Source: Conchocele bisecta (lineage: Eukaryota; Mollusca; Bivalvia; Lucinida; Thyasiridae). Taken from it: a stretch of DNA of 64,000 nucleotides. The notes under the pieces are model-generated. The model did not search any database, was not told where the DNA came from, and saw nothing but the letters and a program-made list of their open reading frames with translations. The stretch's first letter is position 1. Every line of letters begins with the position of its first letter. The position numbers were made by a program, and so were the translations under genes. The stretch is taken from NCBI GenBank assembly GCA_029237695.1, contig CM055274.1, forward strand, positions 15,551,505-15,615,504, read 5' to 3'. Below, piece after piece: positions 1 to 11,704 of the stretch.

Positions 1-109
1 AGGGTCATCTGAGGAATGCATGTATGAAATAACAAGGTGTTCCATGAAAGGAAACAGAAGTTATAAGACATTTACCCAACGTTAAGTTTGTGGACGACGC
101 CGACGCTGA

Positions 110-165
<56 letters not shown>

Positions 166-215
166 GGGGTATGCCATAAGCTCTTCTGCACTTCGTGCAG
201 GCGAGCTAAAAAATG
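1..215 (+). repeat. Truncated end of the 168-bp intronic satellite with a GAC/GCC microsatellite
   Basis: Bases 1-92 match the unit that is tandem at 51.6-53.5 kb (GGAATGCATGTATGAAAT, AAACAGAAGTTATAAGACAT). Positions 93-165 are a GAC/GCC trinucleotide run. The end GCCATAAGCTCTTCTGCAC plus GCAGGCGAGCTAAA recurs at 54.5 kb, so this is a defined element end. Confidence 0.7.
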
Positions 216-344
216 AATATAAGTATGAACTTTTTCTCAAAATGAGGTCTTGTTCAAGTCTATTTCAAAAACATTAATGATTAAAGGTTTAGGTTATGAT
301 TTTAGACATGCAAAACTGATCAATGGCGTGTACATGTACATTCG

Positions 345-547
345 CAGAGATTCCATTGGCAATCGTCACTTTCGCAATTGGCGATAAAAATAAACAATTG
401 GCGATAAAAAATTACAATTTTCGAAAATAAAATGCAAAAACAAAAAAAAATCTCTTTTTTTTTTTTCGAAAATTGTATTTTTTTATCGCCAATTGTATTA
501 TTTTTTTTGAAGTGCCGATTTTTTTATTTTCCCCAGCGGAATCCCTG
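345..547. mobile_element. CAGGGATTCCGCTGG palindromic MITE, copy 1
   Basis: Inverted arms with AATTGGCGATAAAAA and TTTTTATCGCCAATT around an A/T-rich centre. Flanking 6-mers CATTCG (left) and CATTTG (right) look like a 6-bp target duplication with one change. A second copy is at 6207. Confidence 0.75.
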
Positions 548-970
548 CATTTGAATATATATCAAACAACTACTCAATGCATTGTATAGTTTACATCATC
601 AAAAACACATTCCTAAGTACTGAAAATAATTAATGAATAAAACCCTTCACACTTGTAGAACCATTCTGTTTGAGAATAATAGCATGATGTACCATGAACA
701 GGACATGAAAGCCATAATGAGCAAAGATGTGCATGCCACCGAACAAGCACAATTATAACTTGGCATTATGATTGTAAAACATCATTATGCCTGCCACCAT
801 ACCAAACTGAAAGTTAAATAACTAGTAATGCGACCTGTTGGGACATAAAACTGCACAAGTGTGTAGAATATGATCGCATGTATCACGTGTCCAAATGTTT
901 GAGCAATCCAACTGATCTGAAATTTGTGCCTAGCTAACAAAACTTACACACTTTCCAACACACATGCAGT
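548..970. other. AT-rich unique stretch
   Basis: No coding frame with splice support, no hairpin and no match to the repeat families elsewhere in the window. Confidence 0.5.
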
Positions 971-1354
971 CTCCAGATAAGGAATTAGTAATTGAGTATT
1001 GTCACTCCATCATTTCTGAAGCAATTGGGCATTTCAGAATTTTAATTGGGTAAAATAAAATCACACTACGGTTTACACATCAACAGACAACAATTATTGA
1101 ATAGTTTGCTTCGAAATGAAAACATGTCTTGGCATTTCATTAGAATTGTCTCTTTGGAGACAATTCTAATGAAATACCAATGTGTTTTCATGGAAAATAA
1201 GCAAATTATGCTATAGTTGTGGTCTGTTTATTGTTTTCTGCAGCATGGTAAAGGTACCACAATTTTTGTATTGCTTTTTGATACTCTTCTGATTTCAATA
1301 GGGTTTTTGGCAATTGTAATTGGGTATTTAAGCAAATATGCAGCTTATCTGGAG
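971..1354. mobile_element. CTCCAGATAAG palindromic MITE, copy 1
   Basis: Ends are CTCCAGATAAGGAATTAG and GCAGCTTATCTGGAG. The centre is a perfect hairpin, ATTAGAATTGTCTC then GAGACAATTCTAAT (1139-1170). Other copies are at 30688, 36823 and 61584. Confidence 0.8.
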
Positions 1355-1914
1355 CACTGCACATGTGTGACAGACAGAAACCCTATATGCTGACACATCT
1401 GCAAAACTAGAGGTACAAACAAGTCTCTCGCCCATGATGGCATAAAGGATGGATCAGACCAACCACCCACTCTGAAGGTCAAAAGGACCAAGGTCATAGT
1501 AATGGTGGTATGAAAATCAGATATGTATCCAGTGTGTAAATATTAAAAATAATATTTATTTTGAAGCTGATAAAAGGCATGATGAAATTCTGTTTTTTTT
1601 ATGGTGATACAGATGGACAATGTGTGGATGAATTGATGGATGGACAGACATAGAGACAGTCATACAGAGCAAAACAATATGCCTCCTAGATAATGCAAAC
1701 ATGGACACTGATATACCGTAATAACCCTAAATATTCGGACACAAATGATGCTGGAGAAAACACATAAATATATGGTTACCCACAAAGAAGTGTTTCCCAA
1801 TATTCAGGATGAGTATGGTTGTACTGGTTTATCACAATAACTACGTATTTGGATACAATTTGTTTCGGGAAACCCCTAGTTTCCAGAAACAAATGGTGTC
1901 CAAATACAAAGGGT
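1355..1914. other. Intron-like stretch without gene
   Basis: Low-complexity AT-rich DNA with a short degenerate GGTCAAAAGGACCAAGGTCA block near 1479. A segment around 1720-1790 is loosely repeated at 7715-7790. No coding signal. Confidence 0.45.
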
Positions 1915-2218
1915 CAGGCCTGTAGCCAGACCTGTTTGAAGGGGTGGTCGTTTCGAAAGCCCAAGGGGCCTGAGGTATCTAGGGGGGTCCAAGGGGAATG
2001 CCCCCCCCCCCCCACACCCAGGGAAAATTTGAAATATAGGTGGTCTGAAACGCAATTTCCTGCATTCTCCGCAATGGCTGAGCTTCTAACTGTGACCTTC
2101 CATACCCGTTTTTGTTGTTTTTTTTTGTTTTTTTTCCCCTGAAAAAGTGGACCTCGAGGTTGTGCCGGGGGGGGGGGGGGTCGTCCGACAACTCCGACCC
2201 CCCCTGGCTACGGGCCTG
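1915..2218. mobile_element. CAGGCCTGTAGCCAG MITE with poly-C/poly-G arms
   Basis: Terminal inverted repeats CAGGCCTGTAGCCAGACCTG and CTGGCTACGGGCCTG enclose C-rich (1998-2014) and G-rich (2167-2182) tracts. A second, shorter copy is at 39652-39873. Confidence 0.75.
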
Positions 2219-2324
2219 AGGGTTATTATGGTATATCATAACAAAAGCATTCTATTGCCATTTTATATCACATATGACTACATAGACACTACCTGAACAA
2301 CGCCGAGTAGTTTTGTTATATAAA

Positions 2325-2447
2325 TTTTCTTGCAAAAAGTGCAGATCCTGGTGAGAACGGCTCGTAACAAACGGCTCGTTACGAGCCGGCTCATCTGGAT
2401 CTACACTGTTCGCATACACCGCTACAGAGGTCTGTAGTGTGGGTTAA
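2325..2447. mobile_element. CCCTTTCAACAC/TTAA MITE fragment
   Basis: It contains AGTGCAGATCCTGGTGAGA and the inverted GGCTCGTTACGAGCC core and ends in GTGTGGGTTAA. The outer left half is missing. Family details are given at 61612. Confidence 0.6.
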
Positions 2448-2694
2448 ACAATTAAATGTAGTCTAGATCTTCAACCCCTATAAACATTATTTGTTATAAT
2501 GCAATCTCATAAGTCAAGACTCCCACGCAATCAATTTTAATGTACGTTTTTTAACTTCCATAGATTTTAGTGCTGATATAAAATAATTCACTTATAAGAC
2601 TACGGTTTTATCTGGAGCTATAATGGTATAAACCGGTTGAATATTGCAATACTCCCAAATAATAAATTTTACTACAAAAGTTTCTGTTTTCATA

Positions 2695-3108
2695 AATTTT
2701 AATTTGTTTGTTTGTTTGTTGGTGTTTAACGGCCTATCAACAGCTAAGATCATTTAACGCCGGGCCAACGTGTTCAATCCCGTATGTAATCTGCTGCATT
2801 GGGAGGAAATTCCCAAAATCAGAACGGAATATTTACATAGAGAACAATATAATCAGCCCTGAAATTAGAATAACCTGACCTGGTGCCAGGTCCATACCAC
2901 ACCAAAGTCACTTGGCCCCTTCCCCTAAAATAGGATTACAAATAATCGTAATACTCACATAAGGGGTATAACCAGATTCAACTGTCACATACAAAATTCC
3001 AAAGACGTATGTGAGGGCCAAACCAGGTCTCCAGTCGGAATTCCGGTAAGGATGAACCCCGATCGTTAAATTACCCATCGCATGCTCCCACCTGCCACTC
3101 ACTCATAA
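2695..3108 (+). mobile_element. GTTTAACGGCCTATCAACAGC SINE-like element, copy 1
   Basis: It runs from GTTTGTTGGTGTTTAACGG through TATTCAGCCCTGAAATTAG to ACCTGCCACTCACTC. Full or partial copies are at 8482, 39122, 40557, 57533 and 61108, and a related element is at 45381. It codes for nothing. Confidence 0.7.
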
Positions 3109-3544
3109 ATTTCACTGCGGATAGCATAATTCACTTATAAAACGATGGTTTCGCCTGGAGCTATTATGGTTTAAACAGGTTGAATTCTACGTGGTAAGGT
3201 TAGATGATCACTTCACAATGCTTAGTAGTGGTTGTAACAGGACTCAGTTACTATCTTCACGGATTTTACAGTCTGGAACTACAACACAAACTACTCGGGA
3301 TTTGATCAAATAAAATTAAATATTTTCTTTATAAAGTGAACATGCTTGTGTGATCATCATAAAGCATAAATATTTAAACATATGACGAGTCACTTGATAC
3401 ACAGTGTCGTTAAAATGTACATGAACTAAATACATGTATATGTAATGGTATATGCAACAAAACAAAGATGTACTAATATGTGTTGACATTTTCATTTTGT
3501 ATTATGATCGTATGCATCAAATGTAATAACAACTTCCACCAACA

Positions 3545-3793
3545 TTAATACTCAGACCGCTATCTTAATATTTTGTCGTCTGCTGTTTATTTTGTATTTT
3601 CCATTTTTATCATCAAAAACATGCTTTGACAGCACTTTAGAATAATTTACAACATGCTTTGACAGCACTTCAGAATCATTTCCATTGGAAATGATTCTGA
3701 AGTGCTGTCAAACCATGTTTTTATTGAGAAATAAGGCAAGATATAAAAGCAACAGCAGACGACAATTGTTGTGTGTAGCGGTCTAAGGGTTAA
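3545..3793. mobile_element. GCAGACGACAA/TTAA palindromic MITE, copy 1
   Basis: TTAA at both ends, GTCGTCTGCTGTTTATTTT on the left and CAGCAGACGACAATTGTTG on the right, with the central hairpin GACAGCACTTCAGAATCATT and its complement. Confidence 0.75.
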
Positions 3794-4189
3794 TACTCAG
3801 ACAACAGAATACGTGTGGGCCAGAATAAGATAAATGTAACCTCATATCTCAGAGTTTGAAGTTCATTTTAATTTCAGGATATTTTGTTCAGAGAATTTTA
3901 TACAGCCACGATCAACAAACTTTATTTTCAGCAGGAATTTGAACAAAATCAGATGAAAGTATTTGATCAGACCGGGGCTCACGTACATGTACAAATGTAT
4001 ATATATTACCATTTGTACATTGAAAGCACAGGGGAACAAAATCAATGAAATAAAGGCAAACAAAGACCGGTCTGGTAAATATGATATGGAACTTGGAAAA
4101 TCACAGTAACTTAACTTCAAACAAAGTACAGGGCATCCTTGACATTATAATTGATGTCTGTTTGACGTCACAATGCTGAGATTAAACTA

Positions 4190-4994
4190 TAGTCTGTTTC
4201 ACGAAAGCTACCCAAATTTTACGGCCATATAAACAATTCAAAAACAATTTTTTTTTTCGATAATATTAAATTAAAGGAAAATTTAAGAATGAGCCCTCTT
4301 TTTATTTCGTGAAATTTGGTCAAATATTGATTTTATTGCGAAAAAACAATTTCCCCATGTTAAATCCCCATAGACATCTTCACAGAGTGAAGATGTCTAT
4401 GGGGATTTAACATTCTGTGAAGATGTCTATGGGGATTTAACATGGGAAATCATTTAGAATTTCAGAAATACTGGACCGATTTTTAAAATTTAACTTATGT
4501 TTAACTTAAGAATGAGCCTTCTTTTTATTTCGTGAAATTTTGTCAAATATTTGTTTTATTACGAAAAATTGATTTCTCAATGGGAATTTAACATGGGGAA
4601 AAAGAGGTAGGAGTTGTGGGAGGAGTAAATTGACTCCGAAAACTAGCTAGATAGCTTGGAAATGATCCAACTAAGAAAACATAAGTTAAATTTTAGAAAT
4701 CGGTCCAGTATTTCTGAAATTCTAAAAGATTTCCCATGTTAAATCCCCATAGACATCTTCACAGAATGTTAAATTCCCATAGACATCTTCACTCTGTGAA
4801 GATGTCTATGGGGATTTAACATGGGGAAATTGTTTTTTCGCAATAAAATCAATATTTGACCAAATTTCACGAAATAAAAAGAAGGCTCATTCTTAAATTT
4901 TCCTTTAATTTAATTTAATACTATTGAAAAAAATATTGTTTTTGAATTGTTTATACGGCCACAAAATTTGGGCAGCTTTCGTGAAACAGACTAT
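4190..4994. mobile_element. CTGTTTCACGAAAGCTGCCC palindromic element, 0.8 kb copy
   Basis: About 200-bp arms begin AGTCTGTTTCACGAAAGCT and end GCTTTCGTGAAACAGACTA. Inner hairpins repeat GTGAAGATGTCTATGGGGAT several times. An outer pair TGACGTCACAATGCT and AGCAATGTGACGTGACGTCA suggests insertion in, or extension by, another palindrome. Confidence 0.75.
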
Positions 4995-5202
4995 AAGCAA
5001 TGTGACGTGACGTCACACCAACAAACTATGCCAATTATTGTACCAATGATTCCCCACTTGAAAGCTACCGATTTTCCAAGTTCAGTAACCTATTTATAAG
5101 AGTGGTACTTAAAATGACAGCATAAACAACAGCAAAGGTTAGACAAGGTCAAGAGTGAAGGTCATGCAAAATAAAGTGAAGGTCATGCAATGTAAAGCTT
5201 AC

Positions 5203-5287
5203 ATTGAGGAAGGTGCGTGGCAGAACGTCCGCTTCTTGATACTGCCACTAGCAAAGAGGTCAACAGGGTAACGAAACGTGCAGATGC
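5203..5287 (-). CDS. Candidate 85-bp exon, C-terminal side of the GRAF-like gene
   Basis: Donor GTAAGC is good but the acceptor (CCAAAACCGAAG) has a poor pyrimidine tract made of TTGA repeats. In the phase required after the 20158 exon it reads GICTFRYPVDLFASGSIKKR and TFCHAPSS. A second frame is open. No SH3 similarity. It may be part of a repeat. Confidence 0.18.
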
Positions 5288-5616
5288 CTTCGGTTTTGGA
5301 TTGATTGATTGAAATTGATTGATTGATTGTGGTTATACGTCTGTTCAACAGTAAGGTCATATATAGACGGGACTGGACCAGTATTGGGGCAGCACTGTAC
5401 ATTAAGCACTGAAATTACATTAGCATTGGAAGACCGCGTTATGATGTGGCAATATTTAGACAAAATATATTTTATTGTAGTCCCTTGAACTGAGGCCCCT
5501 TTACTATAACGCAGTTTTCCATTATTTTGATCCTGTCGCTAAAAGTCGCAAAGTAGTCTCCCATTGGTATTAGTCAGTGACACTGGTGTACTGCGCTACC
5601 TAGCACACTTCTGGAG

Positions 5617-5802
5617 TTATATTTCCTTCCAGAGATCATCACATGGACTTGGATTTGGCGGGTGTTTCAGAACATTTACCTTTTCAGACTTCAAAAAAGC
5701 CTTCACTTCCCTACACTTATGCGACGACATAATGTCATGAATTAGGTAGGTGTTGTTCCTCCTGCGCTCACACACGGTGACACCAGTAGCCGATTTTACC
5801 AA
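5617..5802 (-). pseudogene. Mariner-like transposase fragment
   Basis: The 61-residue frame contains TYLIHDIMSSHKCREVKAFL followed by EKVNVLKHPPNPSPCDDLW. This matches the C-terminal half of mariner transposases: (L)HDNA-SH, then V-HPPYSPDL-PCDFW, with the second and third catalytic Asp in HD and CD. The usual HPPYSPDL is changed to HPPNPSP and the frame ends right after. The N-terminal half is missing; a MITE starts at 5786 where it would continue. It is a dead fragment in intronic or intergenic DNA. Confidence 0.75.
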
Positions 5803-6073
5803 TATTGCAAAGTATACTTTTCTAGCAAAGTATACTTTGAGGGATAAATTTTCAAATTTAGGATAAATTTATTAATTTTTATTATACTGAATTTATTACA
5901 TTATCACAGCCATAATAAATTCAGTATAATAATTCTGCATACTTTTAATCATCAAATATATGCAGCCGTTAGTTCTGTACGAAATAATGCATTTCGGAAA
6001 AAATAAATGATTACTCCCTCAAAGTATACTTTGCTAGATAAGTATACTTTTCAATTTTGGTGAAATCGGTTAC
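5786..6073. mobile_element. AAAGTATACTTT palindromic MITE, copy 1
   Basis: Ends are GTAGCCGATTTTACC and GGTGAAATCGGTTAC. Each arm carries AAAGTATACTTT twice and an inner ATTATACTGAATTTATTAC palindrome. Further copies are at 18136, 26347 and 57717. This copy abuts the mariner fragment. Confidence 0.85.
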
Positions 6074-6206
6074 AGATTAGATCCAAGCAAAAGTCTTCAG
6101 TTTTATTAGTACATGTACATGTATTGCATATGATTTTGGCAAGACAATTAGATGTTTGCGCATGATGAAGTCATTGTGCACATAGAAGGGTACTTACTAC
6201 CCACTG

Positions 6207-6421
6207 CAGGGATTCCGCTGGGGAAAATAAAAAAATCGCCACTTCAAAAAAACAAAAAACATTGGCAATAAAAAATTACAATTTTCGAGAAAAAAAATCC
6301 AAAAAAATAAATAAATATATATTTGTTTTATTTTTTTTCCCCCGAAAATTGTAATTTTTTATCGCCAATTGTTTATTTTTATCTCCAATTGCGAAAGTGG
6401 CGATCGCCAGCGGAATCCCTG
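6207..6421. mobile_element. CAGGGATTCCGCTGG palindromic MITE, copy 2
   Basis: Starts CAGGGATTCCGCTGG and ends CCAGCGGAATCCCTG, with direct flanks CCACTG on both sides (6201-6206 and 6422-6427), a perfect 6-bp target duplication. Confidence 0.85.
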
Positions 6422-6574
6422 CCACTGAGTGCTGTGGGCAAAGATCAACACAGTGAAAGAGCCGATACAGAGTAGAAAGTCTTCATCGCCGATATATGTC
6501 ATAGAGATACATGTATATCAATGAAATAGAGGATCTTACATGAGTGATGATAATATATGATACTTATTAAAAGA

Positions 6575-6631
6575 GTTGACCGATTTCATAAGAAACGAGT
6601 CTATGTCAAGTTTCTTATGAAATCGGTCAAC
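6575..6631. repeat. Short perfect hairpin
   Basis: Twenty-two-base arms starting GTTGACCGATTTCATAAG around a 13-base loop. Possibly the core of a decayed MITE. Confidence 0.6.
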
Positions 6632-6892
6632 AATATTTAATAAATCACATATTAAATCCAACACAAATGTTAGGTTTTATTTATGGCATAAGCACAGCAC
6701 GATACGTTTGAAGCTGTAATGACCACCTAGCGTATTTTCTGTACTGGCCTCATTTGCATATTTTTACACTATTGTATTATGATTTTTATTACACCGTGTT
6801 ATTACACTGTGAACGTCTATTTTATGCAATAAGTACAATTATTGTATTCCTTGTACATGAAAATTATCACCATCCAAATATCATAGTTTTCA

Positions 6893-7132
6893 GGGGCCCG
6901 TTTCACTGAACATCGTACGATTAAAATGTTTGTAAGTGCAAATTTAGGATCGTCTGGAAATTCCAATTGATGGATTTACATTTATTAAGCATAGGCTGGA
7001 TATGCTCATGCTCAATAAATGTAAATCCAATAATTGTTTTAAAGAAAACAGTGTTAATGTGAAATTCCCAGACTATCACAATGTTGCACTTACGAACATT
7101 TTAGTCATACGAAGTTTAGTGAAACAGGCCCC
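6893..7132. mobile_element. GGGGCCGTTTCACTAAAC palindromic MITE, copy 1
   Basis: Ends are GGGGCCCGTTTCACTGAAC and GTTTAGTGAAACAGGCCCC. The centre has ATTTACATTTATTAAGCATA and its complement. Other copies are at 12501, 19876 and 57026. Confidence 0.8.
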
Positions 7133-8266
7133 AGGATTCCAAACACACAAACTATGAATACGACACCTGATCACCTAAAAAATAAAGGTACATTGTAACT
7201 ACACATTTCGGTACTATATTGGGTAGCTGAGACAAAGTACTGTTTAATGTCAGTTGGGGACGAATATCAGAAGATAGTCGATGTCTGCCAGAAAACCAAA
7301 TAGGACAAGGGCATCGTTAAGTTAATACCTTCGCAGTCTTGACAAAAAAAAACTATTTTTTTTTAGCATTTTTGCTTTACAAACAAGGTGAACACAAATG
7401 CTCAGTGACCTTGACCATGGGCGGTCGGACGTGGGTCGTATGCAAAACAAAGCATCATCTGTAGATACACATTGTGGCCAAATATTATCAAAATCGATGA
7501 AGCTGTTCACGAGTTATTGAAAAATGTAAGGTGTCACTAACGTACGCATATACACGCACGTACGTGTGTAATTACGTACATGGACTAACGCTATATTCCC
7601 TCTTGCCTATCGGCGAGGGGATAATAAGCGGGACAACCGTCACAAAGCATTGGAATGGTGTGCAAAGAACGGCACACACAACTGATACTTTGGTCGACTT
7701 CTACCTATTAACAAAATAAACCTAAATATTCTGAAACAATTTATTCTATAGAAACACATATAAATATATGGTTTCCACGTATAAATACCCGAGATAAGAT
7801 TGTTTTATTGGATCAAGACTGCCCCAGAAGCTATGGAGAAATGTAGGTAAATGTAGCAGGTAGACGCAAGCCAAAATAGATAGGTCATGTGACATACATT
7901 ACATCTACATTAGGCCATGCCATTATTTTTCTCTGTTAAGCGTCCACCCAATGGCAAAAACATACCTACGTATCCGATAAAAACAAACAAGGTCTAAAAA
8001 AAAAACAAATGTAAAGCATAAATCTAAATTTCCGCCAGCAAGCTTTAGAAAACAATAAGAAGAAAATACTCTAATTAAACTTATTAAATGTAAATTCATG
8101 AATGGATATAACACTTCACCAATAAATAATGTCAAATAGCATACATAGTTTGTTTGTTTTTTCACAGAACCACTCAAAACCTACCCGCACGCGGACGCTT
8201 AACAGAGAAAGAACTTTGTACAGCCTTATGGTGCATGGGGTGCACGTGCATTCTCAATCCCAACAG
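7133..8266. other. Intron-like stretch without gene
   Basis: Mostly unique AT-rich DNA. A 55-bp segment at 7577-7630 (ACATGGACTAACGCTATAT, CTTGCCTATCGGCGAGGGGA) recurs at 62341-62392. The open frames here have no splice-supported or family similarity. Confidence 0.45.
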
Positions 8267-8466
8267 ACAGAAATGAAATGAATGGGGTTTAACATTTCAG
8301 CAACAGCTAACGTCATGTAGGGATGGGACCACAGTTTAACGTCTCATCCGACAGACCAGTGGCACAGAAATACTCTGAAAGTAATTTCCATGCCATAGGG
8401 TAGGTTTTGAACTGACAACCTTCAATATTGAAGTCCTGTATTTTACCCCTGAGCCACGGCCCATCC
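8267..8466 (+). mobile_element. CATCCCAGCAACAGCTAA SINE-like element, copy 1
   Basis: Contains GGGTTTAACATTTCAGCAAC, GACCACAGTTTAACGTCTCA and TTTTGAACTGACAACC. It shares layout with 23512-23705 and 24950-25052. The last motif loosely resembles a tRNA B box. Confidence 0.6.
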
Positions 8467-8481
8467 ATTTTGCAGCTGGAT

Positions 8482-8700
8482 TGACTGGTGTTTAATGGCT
8501 TATCAACAGCTAAGGCAATTTAAGGCCAGGCCAACGTGTTCGATCGCGTATGTAACCTGCTGCATTGGGGGGAAATCCCAAAATCGAAAACGGAATATTT
8601 ACATTGAAAAAAATATATATTCAGCCCTGAAATTAGAAAAACCCGACCTGGTACCAGGTCCATACCACATTTTCTCAGGAAATGTCCTGAAATCAGGATT
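8482..8700 (+). mobile_element. GTTTAACGGCCTATCAACAGC SINE-like element, truncated
   Basis: Matches the first 200 bp of the copy at 2695 and stops after the GACCTGGTACCAGGTCC block. It directly follows the other SINE-like element at 8267. Confidence 0.65.
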
Positions 8701-9129
8701 TGAGGTTGATTATTGCAGAAAAATGCTAATGTTTCAACATGGGAAGCACACGTTCATGCATTTGTGGGTGCAATAATATGTTTCTTTAGCCATTTTCAGG
8801 ATTTTTCATTCGGAACTGAGATTTGAGTTCATACTTAGGTTTTATGACCACTGCCTATGTAATTTTTGAAAATTGACAATTTGTTTACAACTCATTTTAC
8901 TCGGAATTAAATCAAAAGCAAGAACATTGTGGGAAGGGTTAAAACAAGGGCAGCCTAATGGTTATCAGTGTTATAAAGCGGTTAGTTCACTCGGGGTAAA
9001 CAATCAAATCCATCTCATCAAGGTAAACAAATCAAGTTCAGCTCACTCGGGTCAACATAATCAAGTCCAAGCCATACCCAAAAGCCAACAAAATGGAGAT
9101 TTGCAGACGTGTGCGTTATATATACTTAC

Positions 9130-9169
9130 AACGTTGGTACATCCGATGTTGACAGGATCAGTCGGTTGG
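9130..9169 (-). CDS. Candidate 40-bp exon downstream of the GRAF-like gene
   Basis: Acceptor TATATTTATATTTCAG and a perfect GTAAGT donor flank 40 bp of unique sequence. The frame compatible with the 20158 exon reads ANRLILSTSDVPT. Another frame (QPTDPVNIGCTNV) is also open. Only splice signals support it. Confidence 0.2.
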
Positions 9170-9203
9170 CTGAAATATAAATATAGATCACTCAAGTTGG
9201 TTG

Positions 9204-9305
9204 GTTGATTAATTGATTGATTGGTTGGGTGATTTGTTGGTTGATTGATTGGTTGATTTACGGAATTGATAGATTGGATGATTGAAATGTTGGTTGGTTG
9301 ATTGG

Positions 9306-9366
<61 letters not shown>
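9204..9366. repeat. TGAT tetranucleotide array
   Basis: Nearly pure TGAT at 9300-9366, with an older, degenerate half (TGGT/TGAT) before it. It is followed by AGGAGCATTGTCTCTAACAA, which also follows the second TGAT array at 11545, so the array belongs to a larger repeated unit. Confidence 0.9.
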
Positions 9367-9404
9367 AGGAGCATTGTCTCTAACAAATGAAGTTCAGACC
9401 CTAA

Positions 9405-9520
9405 TAATGCCAAATTGAATTTTGTTGTCTGCTGATTATTTATTCATTTCCATTTTTATCAAGAAAACCATGGTTTAGCAGGACAGATTCTAAAGTGCTG
9501 TCAATCCATATCTTTATTGA
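9405..9520. mobile_element. GCAGACGACAA/TTAA MITE fragment
   Basis: Diverged copy with TTGTTGTCTGCTGATTATTT and TCTAAAGTGCTGTCAATCC. The right end is cut by the tandem block that starts at 9525. Confidence 0.5.
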
Positions 9521-9524
9521 GAAC

Positions 9525-11105
9525 AAGAAACGAGGCAAAGCCACGAAGGCCAGGTTTTTTCCAAGCATAGACACTTGGATAACATAATTATACCCACTTT
9601 TTGTAGACTAGATGGCCGTGGCCTGCATGTCGCGCCTTGGGGCGAGGCATGGACACTAAAAAAATAGATATAGTAGATGGAAAAACTTTAACCAAAATAC
9701 TTTAACCGGACACACGGACGAACGGACGGACGTATGCCAAAATGCCGACGATATCGCGCTTTCCGCAAGCAGGTGTGACAATGATGATAAACACCCATGT
9801 GAAGTATCAAGGTATTGGGTGAAGCAGTTGCAGAGATATAGTACACGAAAAAACTTTAACAAAAAAAAATTCAAAGTAATTTGAACTTGACATAGGGCAC
9901 AGGATCGCGCTTTCCGCAAGCAGGTGCGACAATGATGATAAACACCCATGTGAAGTATCAAGGTATTGGGTGAAGCAGTTGCAGAGATATAGTACACGAA
10001 CAAAATTTAACAAAAAAATTCAAAGTAATTTGACCTTGACATTGGGCACAGGATCGCGCTTTCCGCAAGCAGGTGCAACAATGATGATAAACACCCATGT
10101 GAAGTATCAAGGTATTGGGTGAAGCAGTTGCAGAGATATAGTACACCAAAAAACTTTAACAAATAAATTCAAAGTAATTTGACCTTGACATTGGGCACAG
10201 GATCGCGCTTTCCGCAAGCAGGTGCGACAATGATGATAAACACCCATGTGAAGTATCAAGGTATTGGGTGAAGTAGTTGCAGAGTAATTTGACCTTGACA
10301 TTGGGCACAGGGGCCGCACGGTTGGGGGTTAGAATGAAAATATGGATGATGATAAACACCCATGTGAAGTTTCAAGGTAATGGGCGAAGCAGTTGCAGAG
10401 ATATAGTATAACGAAAAAGTTTTAACCAAAAAACTCGAACCAGACGTACGTTAAAAAGTTAACGTTGAAAATGGCTAAGTCAATTACGTAGAAATAATAG
10501 GTGAAGGTAAAAAAATGGTCACATGTTGGATAGTTGTATGTGGTAGGCACCCCTTGGTTATGAAGCAATGTGAAAGTTTGGTGGTCCTAGGTGGTACAGT
10601 ACCAAAGAAATGGGGACATAAACACGAAAAACTTAACATTGTAAACGCGAAAACTTAACATTGAAAATGGCTAAGTCGATTGCGCGGAAAAAATGGGTGA
10701 AGTTAAAAAAAAAAGTAACATGTTGGATAGTGATATGTGGTGGGTACCCCTTGATTATGAAGCTGTGAAAGTTTGGTGGTCCTAGGTGGTACAGTACAAA
10801 GAAATGGACTTAAACACGAAAACTTAACATTGTAAACGCGAAAACTTAAGATTGAAAATGGCTAAGTCGACTACGCGGAAAAAATGGGTCAAGTTAAAAA
10901 AAAAAGTAACATGTTGGATAGTGATATGTGGTGGGCACCCCTTGATTATGAAGCTGTGAAAGTTTGGTGGTCCTAGGTGGTACAGTAACAAAGAAATGGA
11001 CTCAAACACGAAAACTTAACATTGATTGTGGACGCCGCCCGCCGCCGGCCCGCCCGGCTTTCGCCAATCCAATAGCCTGGATTTTTTCTCTCAAAAAACC
11101 TGGCT
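9525..11105 (+). repeat. Compound tandem element (150-bp and 195-bp units), copy 1
   Basis: Begins GCCACGAAGGCCAGGTTTTT. Then about four 150-bp units (9745-10340, marker TCGCGCTTTCCGCAAGCAGG) and about three 195-bp units (10441-11035, marker AAAATGGCTAAGTC and GGTGGTCCTAGGTGGTACAG). It ends CCGGCTTTCGCCAATCCAAT. A homologous block lies at 50466-51620. The open frames inside are repeat translations. Confidence 0.8.
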
Positions 11106-11247
11106 AAAAATGACAAAATATGAAACAACACCAGACAACAATTTTACATTCCAGCATTTAAATGGTTAAATATACGTGTAGTTCATAGCTCTATAGACAA
11201 CGTTATCAATGAAACAAAATATAAATCCAACAATTGCAAACACTCTA

Positions 11248-11478
11248 TTAACCCTTTCAACGCTACAAACCTCTATAGCAGAGTTTGCAAACAGTGTAGA
11301 TCCAGATGAGCCGGCTCGTAACGAGCCGTCTCATCAGGATCTGCACATTTTGCAAGTCATTTTCAATGTTCTTAGAAAAAAACACCCCCTAGTCTAAAAA
11401 TCATTTTGTGACAATTGGATTGGTCGGAAAATTGACATGTCACAGTCCATTCCAGTTATTTACGGGTGAATGGGTTAA
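11248..11478. mobile_element. CCCTTTCAACAC/TTAA MITE
   Basis: TTAA at both ends, ACCCTTTCAACGCTAC on the left, and the core GCCGGCTCGTAACGAGCC. It ends GTGAATGGGTTAA. Confidence 0.8.
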
Positions 11479-11544
11479 TGAGCAAGCAACAGGATCTGCA
11501 GTGTTTGCGGGCAATTTGGATGACTGAAGTGTTGGTTGATTGCT

Positions 11545-11596
11545 TGCTTGCTTGATTGATTGATTGATTGATTGATTGTACGATTGATTGATTGTA

Positions 11597-11692
<96 letters not shown>

Positions 11693-11694
11693 AG
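11545..11694. repeat. TGAT tetranucleotide array, second
   Basis: About 35 TGAT units with two GTAC interruptions. It is flanked on the right by the same AGGAGCATTGTCTCTGACAA as the first array. Confidence 0.9.
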
Positions 11695-11704
11695 GAGCAT
11701 TGTC

